DNA of 64,000 bases, taken from assembly GCA_001941065.1 (NCBI GenBank), contig MSHJ01000001.1, forward strand, positions 25,721 to 89,720. Direction: 5' to 3'. Positions 34,954-42,368 of this stretch are shown here, piece by piece. This DNA is from Alistipes sp. Zagget8 (lineage in GTDB: Bacteria > Bacteroidota > Bacteroidia > Bacteroidales > Rikenellaceae). A model generated the notes under the pieces. The model was not told where the DNA came from. It saw only the letters and a program-made list of their open reading frames with translations, and made no database searches. The number at the start of each line of letters is the position of its first letter. Position 1 is the first letter of the stretch. The translations under genes and the position numbers were made by a program.

Positions 34954-36111
34954 ATGAAAATAACGGATATTAACCTATTCTATATGGAAACACGCGGACA
35001 TTATACCTATTCCGAAATCATGCAGCAGCCGCTCATGTGGCAGCGTGAGTTCGACCGGATCAAGGCCGATCGAAAGCAAATCGAAACTTTTGTAAGCCGT
35101 TACATAGACGGCGGCTACGAGGTGATCTTCACCGGAGCCGGGACCTCGGCCTATATCGGCGACGTGCTGGAGGTGGCCGTGGCCGACACGATTTTCCGCG
35201 GCGCACGCTCCGTGGCCACGACCGACCTGATCACCCATCCGACCGCCTATTTCTCGCCCGAGAAAAAGGTGCTGCTCATCTCCTTCGCCCGCTCGGGCAA
35301 CAGCCCCGAGAGCATGGGTGCCGTGACGCTGGCCGACAGCATCTGCGGCGACAACATCGCCCACATCTTCATCACCTGCAACGAAAAAGGGCGTCTGGCG
35401 CAGATTGCCGGACGCGAAAACTGCCTGTTGCTGCTGCTGCCGCCCGAGACCGACGATAAGAGCCTGGCGATGACGAGCAGTTTCTCGACGATGCTGCTGA
35501 CGGCGCTGCTGCTGGCCAACATCCGCGACCTGGAGGCTCAGGAAGCTCCGATTCGCAATCTCGTTGCGCATGCCTCCGGGGTGCTGGAGAAGTACGATTC
35601 GGCGATTTGCGGAATTGCGGCGCGGGATTTCTCGCGGGCGATTTTCCTCGGTTCGGGCGAGCTGAAGGGCATCGCCGAGGAGTCGCACCTCAAACTGCAG
35701 GAGCTGACCGACGGCGGGGTGGTGTGCAGTTTCGACTCGTTCCTCGGGTTTCGCCACGGCCCCAAGGCGGTTGTCAACGGCCAGTCGCTGCTGGTGTACC
35801 TGCTGTCGGGCGACCCTGCCGTGGCCCGTTACGAAGCCGATTTGATCCGCCAGATCAATTCGAACAACCATGTGGTGGCCATGGTCGCCGTGTCGCCCGG
35901 ACCGGTCGGGATTCCCGGCGTCGATTTCGACCTGAACGTCGTGCTGGGCGACGCCTCCGCGCAGGGCATCTACCGCTGCATCCCCTATGTTTTCGCGGCC
36001 CAGCTGCTGGGTTACTACAAATCGCTGGCCCGGGGGCTCGACCCCGACGCTCCCTCCGTGTCGGGCAACATCTCGCGCGTGGTCGAAGGGGTGACGATCT
36101 ATCTTCAATAG
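34954..36111 (+). CDS. agaS: SIS-domain sugar isomerase/deaminase, AgaS family
   Basis: A 385-residue protein with two SIS domains. It aligns well along its length with E. coli AgaS, which converts galactosamine-6-phosphate to tagatose-6-phosphate and ammonia: FTGAGTSAYIGD, LLISFARSGNSPESMGAV, HIFITCNEKGRLAQ, LAMTSSFSTM, FLGSGELKGIAEES, GFRHGPKAVV. It is cytoplasmic. The ATG at 34954 would give a leader of about 5 bases; the ATG at 34984 (METRGHYTYSEIM) matches the family N-terminus better and is a real alternative. It is the first gene of the operon and points to a galactosamine-derived substrate. Confidence 0.92.
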   Translation: MKITDINLFYMETRGHYTYSEIMQQPLMWQREFDRIKADRKQIETFVSRYIDGGYEVIFTGAGTSAYIGDVLEVAVADTIFRGARSVATTDLITHPTAYFSPEKKVLLISFARSGNSPESMGAVTLADSICGDNIAHIFITCNEKGRLAQIAGRENCLLLLLPPETDDKSLAMTSSFSTMLLTALLLANIRDLEAQEAPIRNLVAHASGVLEKYDSAICGIAARDFSRAIFLGSGELKGIAEESHLKLQELTDGGVVCSFDSFLGFRHGPKAVVNGQSLLVYLLSGDPAVARYEADLIRQINSNNHVVAMVAVSPGPVGIPGVDFDLNVVLGDASAQGIYRCIPYVFAAQLLGYYKSLARGLDPDAPSVSGNISRVVEGVTIYLQ

Positions 36112-36132
36112 CAAATTCTGAAAGAAACCGAT

Positions 36133-37362
36133 ATGGCAAAGACTGAAAACTTACTCGAACAGATCGCACGCATCGAATCGGAAACGGGGATTCCCCGGAC
36201 GATTTTCGCCGCGTGCCCCAATTCCGTTTCGGTGGTCCGCGCGGCCTTCCGTGCGGCGAAGCGCAACAACGCGCCGATCTATTTCGCCGCGACGCTCAAC
36301 CAGATCGACTGCGACGGCGGCTACACGGGCCTCACGCCCGCGGAGTTCGTCCGTCTGGCCCGCATCGAGGCCGAGGCCGTCAATTTCACGGGTCCGGCGA
36401 TCATCGCCATCGACCACGGCGGTCCGTGGCTCAAGGACAAGCAGTCGATCGAACGCTGGTCGGCGGAGGATGCCATGGAGGGGGTGAAAAAGTCGTTCGA
36501 AGCGGCCGTCGAGGCCGGTTACGACCTGATCCATGTCGATCCCACGGTGGACATCTACGTTCCGAAGGGGGAGATCATCGACATCCGCGTGGTCGTCGAG
36601 CGCACGGTGGAGCTGATTGCGCACGTCGAGCGTTTCCGCCGCGCGAAAGGGCTTCCGGCCATCTCCTACGAGGTGGGTACCGAGGAGGTGCACGGGGGAC
36701 TGGCCGACGAGACCACCTTCGACCGCTTCCTGACGGGACTGAAGGAGGGGCTGGCGAAGGCCGGACTGGCCGACGTGTGGCCCTGCTTCATCGTGGGCAA
36801 GGTCGGCACCGACCTGCATACCGCGACTTTCGACCCCGCGGTGGCACGGGCCCTCACGGCCCGGGTGCGGCCCTACGGCAGTTATATCAAGGGGCACTAT
36901 ACCGACGGGGTGAGCAATCCCGAACAGTATCCGCTGTGCGGTATGGGCGCCGCGAACGTGGGCCCCGAGTTCACGATGAGCGAGTACGACGCGCTGGCCG
37001 AACTGGAGGTCCGGGAGCGGGAGATGGACCGCGAAGGCCGCGTGGCGCAGCTCTCGCACATCACCGACGTGCTGAAACGGCTCGTCTGCGAATCGAACCG
37101 CTGGCGCAAGTGGCTCCACGGCGAGGAGGTCGGCTGGGAATTCGACGCCCTGACTCCCGAACGGCAGATGTGGCTCGTGAAGACCGGCTGCCGCTACATC
37201 TGGCAGTCGCCCGAGGCGCTGGTGGCCCGGCAGACGCTCTACGCCAATCTCCGCCGTGCGGGTTACGACCCCGAGGAGGTGGTGCTGGGACGCATCGAGC
37301 GCGACATGGACAAATATTTCCACGCCTTCAACCTGATCAATCTCAACGACCTCCTGCGATGA
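36133..37362 (+). CDS. gatZ: Tagatose-bisphosphate aldolase non-catalytic subunit (GatZ/KbaZ family)
   Basis: A 409-residue TIM-barrel protein of the GatZ/KbaZ family. These proteins stabilise and activate the class II tagatose-1,6-bisphosphate aldolase GatY/KbaY, encoded two genes downstream. Recognisable blocks are IFAACPNSVSVVRAAF, APIYFAATLNQIDCDGGYTG, IAIDHGGPWLKD, IHVDPTVD, EVGTEEVHGGL, and GYDPEEVVLGRIERDMDKY near the C-terminus. Its presence favours tagatose over fructose bisphosphate as the aldolase substrate. The stop overlaps the kinase start as ATGA. Confidence 0.92.
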   Translation: MAKTENLLEQIARIESETGIPRTIFAACPNSVSVVRAAFRAAKRNNAPIYFAATLNQIDCDGGYTGLTPAEFVRLARIEAEAVNFTGPAIIAIDHGGPWLKDKQSIERWSAEDAMEGVKKSFEAAVEAGYDLIHVDPTVDIYVPKGEIIDIRVVVERTVELIAHVERFRRAKGLPAISYEVGTEEVHGGLADETTFDRFLTGLKEGLAKAGLADVWPCFIVGKVGTDLHTATFDPAVARALTARVRPYGSYIKGHYTDGVSNPEQYPLCGMGAANVGPEFTMSEYDALAELEVREREMDREGRVAQLSHITDVLKRLVCESNRWRKWLHGEEVGWEFDALTPERQMWLVKTGCRYIWQSPEALVARQTLYANLRRAGYDPEEVVLGRIERDMDKYFHAFNLINLNDLLR

Positions 37363-38315
37363 AACCATACGACGTCATAGCGATCGGCGAACTGAATGTG
37401 GACCTGCTCCTGAACCGGATCGACGGGTTTCCCGAGATCGGCAAGGAGAAATTTGCCGGAGACATGCTGCTCACGCTGGGCAGTTCGACGGCCATCTTCG
37501 CCGCGAACTCCGCGGCGCTGGGTGTCCGCACGGGATTTGCCGGGATGATCGGACGCGACACGTTCGGCGAGTTGGTGAAGCGCAGCCTCCGCGACAAGGG
37601 GGTCGACACGCGCTTCGTGATCGAATCGGACGCCTGCGCCACGGGCGCCACGATCGTGATGAACTACGGCGAGGACCGCGCCAACCTGACCTATCAGGGA
37701 GCCATGGACCGGATGCGTTTCGCCGATGTCGACAAGGAGCTTTTCGCCCTCACGCGGCACATCCACCTCTCGTCGGTCTTCATGCAGAGCGGACTGATGC
37801 AGGACCTCGGGGAGCTGCTCCGCTACGCCCGGTCGCAGGGGGTGACCGTCTCGCTCGACACCCAGTGGGACCCCGCCGAGACGTGGAATTTCGACTGCCG
37901 GACGCTGCTGCCGCTGATCGATGTCTTCCTGCCCAACGAAAAGGAACTGATGGCGCTGACGCGCCGTGCGACCGTTGACGAGGCGATCCGCGAGGTCGTG
38001 CCTTACCTGGGAAATGCCGCGGTGGTCAAATGCGGCAGCCGGGGATCGCTCCTCGTGCGGCGCGACGGTTCGGTCCATGCGCTGGATGCCTGCCTGAACC
38101 GGCATGTGGTCGATGCCATCGGCGCCGGCGACAGCTTCAACGCCGGGTTTGTCCGCTGTTTCGTGCAGGGACGCCCGTTGGAGGAGTGCCAGCGGCTGGG
38201 CAACCTGATCGGGGCCGTCAGCACCACGGCGGCGGGCGGCACGGGGGCTTTTGCGAGCCGCGAAGCCGTCGTCCGCACGGCCCGGGAGGTATTCGGACAG
38301 GAGATAGACCTTTAA
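37359..38315 (+). CDS. PfkB-family carbohydrate kinase (probable tagatose-6-phosphate kinase)
   Basis: A 318-residue ribokinase-like kinase. The N-terminal signature is DVIAIGELNVDLLL, the sugar-binding part includes TLGSSTAIFAANSAALG, and the C-terminal ATP/anion-hole motif GAGDSFNAGFVRCF contains the catalytic Asp. Its start overlaps the gatZ stop by 4 bases. Between AgaS and GatYZ the pathway needs phosphorylation of tagatose-6-phosphate, so that is the likeliest job. It could instead phosphorylate the incoming amino sugar, since no other sugar kinase is in the locus. The sequence alone does not decide. Confidence 0.88.
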   Translation: MKPYDVIAIGELNVDLLLNRIDGFPEIGKEKFAGDMLLTLGSSTAIFAANSAALGVRTGFAGMIGRDTFGELVKRSLRDKGVDTRFVIESDACATGATIVMNYGEDRANLTYQGAMDRMRFADVDKELFALTRHIHLSSVFMQSGLMQDLGELLRYARSQGVTVSLDTQWDPAETWNFDCRTLLPLIDVFLPNEKELMALTRRATVDEAIREVVPYLGNAAVVKCGSRGSLLVRRDGSVHALDACLNRHVVDAIGAGDSFNAGFVRCFVQGRPLEECQRLGNLIGAVSTTAAGGTGAFASREAVVRTAREVFGQEIDL

Positions 38316-38321
38316 AAAAGG

Positions 38322-39152
38322 ATGCGTATGCGAGTACAGGATTTTCTGAAATCGTGCCAGCGGGAGCACAAAGCGGTGCTGGCGACCAACTTTTACAATT
38401 TCGAAACGCTGACCGCCGTGCTTCGGGCCGCTTCGGCCGTCGGGGCTCCGGTCATGCTGCAGCTGACGCGCAGTTCGATCGACTACCTCGGACTGAAGGA
38501 GGCCGTCGGAATGGCCCGTCAGGGGTTGGCCGACTACGGTCTGGAAGGGTGGGTGCACCTCGACCACGGCGATTCGGCCGAACTGGCCGCGCAGTGCCTC
38601 GACGCCGGGTTCGACTCGGTGATGATCGACGGCAGCGAACGGCCTCTGGAGGAGAACATCGCCCTGACGCAGCGCGTCGTGGAGATGGCCCGTCCCTACG
38701 GGGCCAACGTCGAGGCCGAGCTGGGCTATGTCGCCAAGTTGGGCCAGACGCAGGGCGGCGGCTTCACCACGCCCGAAGATGCCGCGCGGTTCGTCGCCGC
38801 GACGGGTGTCGATGCGCTGGCCGTGGCGATCGGCTCGGCGCACGGATTCTACAAACAGCCCCCGAAGCTCGATATCGAACGGCTGAAGGCCATCCATGCC
38901 GCCACGGATGTGGTGCTGGTGCTGCACGGCAGTTCGGGGATTCCCCATCCGATGGTGCAGGAGGCCATTGCCAACGGCATCGCCAAGGTCAACCTCGCCA
39001 CGGAGATCAAGGACACCTTCATGCGGGCCCTGAAACAGCGGCTCGCGGATTCGGACGAGATAGACCTGCGCAAGGTCTTTCCCAAGGCGGTGGCCCCGGT
39101 GGTCGCGCTGCTCGAAGAGAAATACCGCATGACCGGGAGCGCCACCCGCTGA
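38322..39152 (+). CDS. gatY: Class II tagatose-/fructose-bisphosphate aldolase (GatY/KbaY family)
   Basis: A 276-residue zinc-dependent aldolase that cleaves a ketohexose 1,6-bisphosphate into dihydroxyacetone phosphate and glyceraldehyde-3-phosphate. Zinc and catalytic motifs are visible: VHLDHGDSAELAAQCLDAGFDSVMIDGS, ANVEAELGYV, AIGSAHGFYK, LVLHGSSGIP and GIAKVNLATEI. The pairing with gatZ argues for tagatose bisphosphate. It is the last cytoplasmic sugar-phosphate enzyme of the operon; export-signal genes follow. Confidence 0.93.
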   Translation: MRMRVQDFLKSCQREHKAVLATNFYNFETLTAVLRAASAVGAPVMLQLTRSSIDYLGLKEAVGMARQGLADYGLEGWVHLDHGDSAELAAQCLDAGFDSVMIDGSERPLEENIALTQRVVEMARPYGANVEAELGYVAKLGQTQGGGFTTPEDAARFVAATGVDALAVAIGSAHGFYKQPPKLDIERLKAIHAATDVVLVLHGSSGIPHPMVQEAIANGIAKVNLATEIKDTFMRALKQRLADSDEIDLRKVFPKAVAPVVALLEEKYRMTGSATR

Positions 39153-39178
39153 ACAAGAACCTAAAACCTGAAACCTCG

Positions 39179-40301
39179 ATGAAACCTGCTTATTGTTTGC
39201 TGCTGACTGTGCTTTTCGCAGCCGGATGCGCCCCGACCCCCCCCCCTCCGGACGGACGCCGCTAAGGGTCCGGAGGCCGCCAAAGCCGCCGTACAGGAGC
39301 TGAAGCTCCGCGACTACGCCCCGAAATCCATCTTCAAAATCCCCGAGACCCGGGTGCTGAAGGCCCGGTTCCCGGTCATCGACGCCCATTCGCACGATTA
39401 TGCCGCCACCGACGCCGAGATCCGCACATGGGTCGCGACGCTCGACAGCGTGGGCGTCGAGCGGGCCAACCTGATGCACTGCAACTGGATTGGCCGCCCG
39501 TTCGAGGAGGTCGTGGCCAAATACGCCCCCTATAAGGACAAATTCTCCTTCTGGTGCTGTTTCGACTACACGGATTTCGGCAAACCCGGATGGGCCGAAC
39601 GTTCAGTCGCGCGGCTCGAGGAGTGCCGGCGGCTGGGCGCCGTCGGCGTCGGCGAACTGGTGGACAAAGGTCTCGGCGACGTCTACGCCAGTCCGGCTTC
39701 GGGCGAAGGCATCCACATGGACGATCCACAGATGAAACCCCTGCTCGAACGCTGCGGCGAACTGGGTATGCCCGTCAGCATCCACATCGCCGAGCCGATC
39801 TGGATGTACGAGCCGCTCGACGCCTCGAACGACGGGCTGATGAACGGCGCCAACTGGGCCGTCGACACCTCGGCCGAGGGCTGCCGCGGCTACGAGGAGC
39901 TGATCGCCGCGTTCGAACGCACCGTGGCGGCTTATCCCCGCACGACCTTCATCGCCTGCCACTACCTCAATATGAACCAGGACCTCGGCCGGCTGGGGGC
40001 CCTGCTGGACAAATATCCCAATCTCTATGTCGACCTGGCGGGCCGCATGGGCGAATCGGCCGTGACGCCGCGGGCCACCCGGCGTTTCCTCCTGAAATAC
40101 GCCGACCGGGTGCTGTACGGCACCGACAACGGCATGGACAAGGCGATGTACCGCATGACCTTCCGCCTGCTGGAGACCGACGACGAACACATCTACTGCC
40201 CCGACTACGGTTACCATTGGGCTTACAGTGGATTCGACCTGCCCGACGACGTGCTGAAAAAGATTTACCACGACAACGCCGCCCGGCTGCTGCATCAATA
40301 A
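39179..40301 (+). CDS. Lipoprotein amidohydrolase (metal-dependent TIM barrel), frame broken at a C10 run
   Basis: Translation from the ATG at 39179 gives a lipoprotein signal (LTVLFAAGC, Cys17) and APTPPPPDGRR, then a stop just past a run of ten C (39237-39246). The domain lies in the next frame: residues running DAAKGPEAAKAAVQEL lead without a stop into FPVIDAHSHDYAATD. One C fewer restores a single protein of about 373 residues. Metal-site motifs of amidohydrolase family 2 are intact: DAHSHD, SIHIAEP, IACHYLNM and YGTDNG. A start at the GTG at 39354 would lose the export signal. This is either phase variation, a broken gene or a read error. It could be a deacetylase or lactonase for the locus substrate; that is unproven. 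Confidence 0.8.
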
Positions 40302-40318
40302 CCTAAACAACGACCCCG

Positions 40319-42340
40319 ATGAAAACTTTCCGATTGCTTACCCTTCCCCTGCTGGCCGCGGCAGTCGCCTGCGGCAGCGCGACGACCGTCGTGAACGGCG
40401 ACCTCGAAGTGGCCGTCGACGAGCGGATGCACCTGCGTGTCCGTTCGCTCGACCCGGCCGTGCGACCCTTCTGCGACGAATTCGTCGCCGCCGACGCCCT
40501 GGTGGCCGACGAGGCCGAGATGACCGATTTCCGCCTCTCTTCCAAAGAGCGCACGAACGATGGATATGTGCTGACAGGCGTTTATGACAAAGAGGGCGTT
40601 CGTGTCGAAAAACATCAGAAGATCACGGCTCCCGCGGAGTTTCCGGGGATGCTGGTCGTCGATACCTATTACGTCAACCGGGGTATTCCCGTGACGGTCT
40701 CGGCCCTCGTGTCGAACTCGCTGCGCGTGGAGGCCGATTCGCTCGTCTGGTCGTTCGAACCCTCGTCGACCTCGGCGCGGGCGGACTGGATACTGCCCGT
40801 GCGCCCCGGCTTCGAGCAGCGCAACTACCTGGGCATGAACAACAGCGATTACGGCGGCGGAATCCCGATGGTGACGCTCTGGCGTCCCGACGGCGGTATC
40901 AGCGTAGGGCTCACGGAGAAGACCCTCAAGCCGGTCTCGATGCCCGTGCAGTGGCGGTCGAACGACCGTTACGCCACGCTGGGGCTGCGCCGCGATTTCG
41001 ACGATAAAGTGCGCATGGAACCCGGCGACACGCTGGCGGCCTACTCGGGTTTCATCTCGACCCACCGGGGCGATTTCTACAACCCGCTCCACCGGTTCTC
41101 GGAGTATATGCAGCGTGAGAGCGGCGTGGAGTTCGCCGCCTCGGAGCCCGGGGCCTTCGAGCCCGTGTGGTGCGCCTGGGGCTATGAGCGGACCTTCACG
41201 GCCGACGAGGTGATCGGCACGCTGCCCAAGGTGGCGGAGTTGGGCTTTAAATGGGTCGATGTCGACGACGGATTCCAGATCGCCGAAGGCGATTGGGAGC
41301 CCAACAAACGCTTCCCCGGCGGCGACCGCGACATGCGGCGCATCACCGACGCCATCCACGCCCGCGGCCTGAAGGCCAAGCTGTGGTGGGCCCCGATGGC
41401 CGCCGATCCCGGGACGAAGATCCTGCGCGAGCATCCCGAGATGCAGCTCGTGACCGAAGAGGGGGCGCCCGAATACATCACCTGGTGGGACAGCTACTAC
41501 CTCTCGCCGGTGAACCCCGCGACGCGGGAATACACGCTGGGACTGGTCGACCGCTTTATCCGCACGTGGAATTTCGACGGCCTGAAGCTCGACGGCCAGC
41601 ACCTGAACTGTTGTCTTCCCGACCACAATCCCCACAGCGGGCTCAACGCGCCCGAAGAGGCTGTCGAGCAGTTCCCGACCTTCTTCAAGGCGATTTTCGA
41701 CCGCGCCCGGGCGCTGAAACCGTATGCCGTGGTGCAGCTGTGCCCCTGCGGATGCGCCATGAATTTCTTTAACATGCCCTACATGAACCAGGCCGTGGCC
41801 TCCGACCCCACGTCGAGCTGGCAGATACGCCTGAAGGGCAAGGCTTACAAGGCGATCAACGACCGGCTGGCCTATTATGCCGACCATGTCGAACTGAGCG
41901 ACGGCGGGTGCGATTTCCCCACGCAGCTGGGCATCGGAGGCGTCGTGGGATCGAAATTCACCTGGCCGAAGAACAACCCGAACGTCAAGGAAGACTACCT
42001 GCTCACCCCCGAAAAGGAGCGTCTTTACAAACATTGGGTGGGGCTGTACAATGCGAAGATGCTCTCCACGGGCGACTACCTCAATCTCTACGACATCGCC
42101 TGGGACAAGCCCGAGACGCACGTCATTGCCAAGGATGGCCGGATGTACTACGCCTTCTACGCCGACGAATGGCAGGGCGGGGCGATCGAACTCCGGGGGC
42201 TGGACCCCGCGAAGCGCTACACGGTCTGCGAGTACACGGCCGAAAAGCCCGCCTCCTACCCGCTCGACGGGGCCGATCCCTTCATCCGGCCCGCGTTCGA
42301 AGGGAGCTACCTGATCGAAGTGATTCCGAACGAACAGTAA
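40319..42340 (+). CDS. GH36-like alpha-galactosidase or alpha-N-acetylgalactosaminidase, lipoprotein
   Basis: A 673-residue retaining glycosidase of clan GH-D. It has a lipoprotein signal (AAAVAC, Cys18), an N-terminal beta-sandwich of about 240 residues, a TIM barrel (WCAWGYERTFTADEVIGTLPKVAELGFKWVDVDDGFQ), and a small C-terminal domain. Asp425 in FDGLKLDGQ fits the nucleophile and Asp528 in VELSDGGCD the acid/base. Most relatives remove alpha-galactose, but the AgaS/GatYZ genes upstream make alpha-GalNAc, as in blood-group A or mucin structures, a good candidate. The residues after the lipid Cys are not acidic, so a periplasmic location is possible. Confidence 0.86.
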   Translation: MKTFRLLTLPLLAAAVACGSATTVVNGDLEVAVDERMHLRVRSLDPAVRPFCDEFVAADALVADEAEMTDFRLSSKERTNDGYVLTGVYDKEGVRVEKHQKITAPAEFPGMLVVDTYYVNRGIPVTVSALVSNSLRVEADSLVWSFEPSSTSARADWILPVRPGFEQRNYLGMNNSDYGGGIPMVTLWRPDGGISVGLTEKTLKPVSMPVQWRSNDRYATLGLRRDFDDKVRMEPGDTLAAYSGFISTHRGDFYNPLHRFSEYMQRESGVEFAASEPGAFEPVWCAWGYERTFTADEVIGTLPKVAELGFKWVDVDDGFQIAEGDWEPNKRFPGGDRDMRRITDAIHARGLKAKLWWAPMAADPGTKILREHPEMQLVTEEGAPEYITWWDSYYLSPVNPATREYTLGLVDRFIRTWNFDGLKLDGQHLNCCLPDHNPHSGLNAPEEAVEQFPTFFKAIFDRARALKPYAVVQLCPCGCAMNFFNMPYMNQAVASDPTSSWQIRLKGKAYKAINDRLAYYADHVELSDGGCDFPTQLGIGGVVGSKFTWPKNNPNVKEDYLLTPEKERLYKHWVGLYNAKMLSTGDYLNLYDIAWDKPETHVIAKDGRMYYAFYADEWQGGAIELRGLDPAKRYTVCEYTAEKPASYPLDGADPFIRPAFEGSYLIEVIPNEQ

Positions 42341-42368
42341 ACAGATAACCAACTTAAGACCAAACATT

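Noticed and set aside
36213..38315. 700-codon frame covering gatZ and the PfkB kinase
   Set aside because: The part before 37359 is an out-of-frame shadow of gatZ; the kinase starts at the ATGA overlap.
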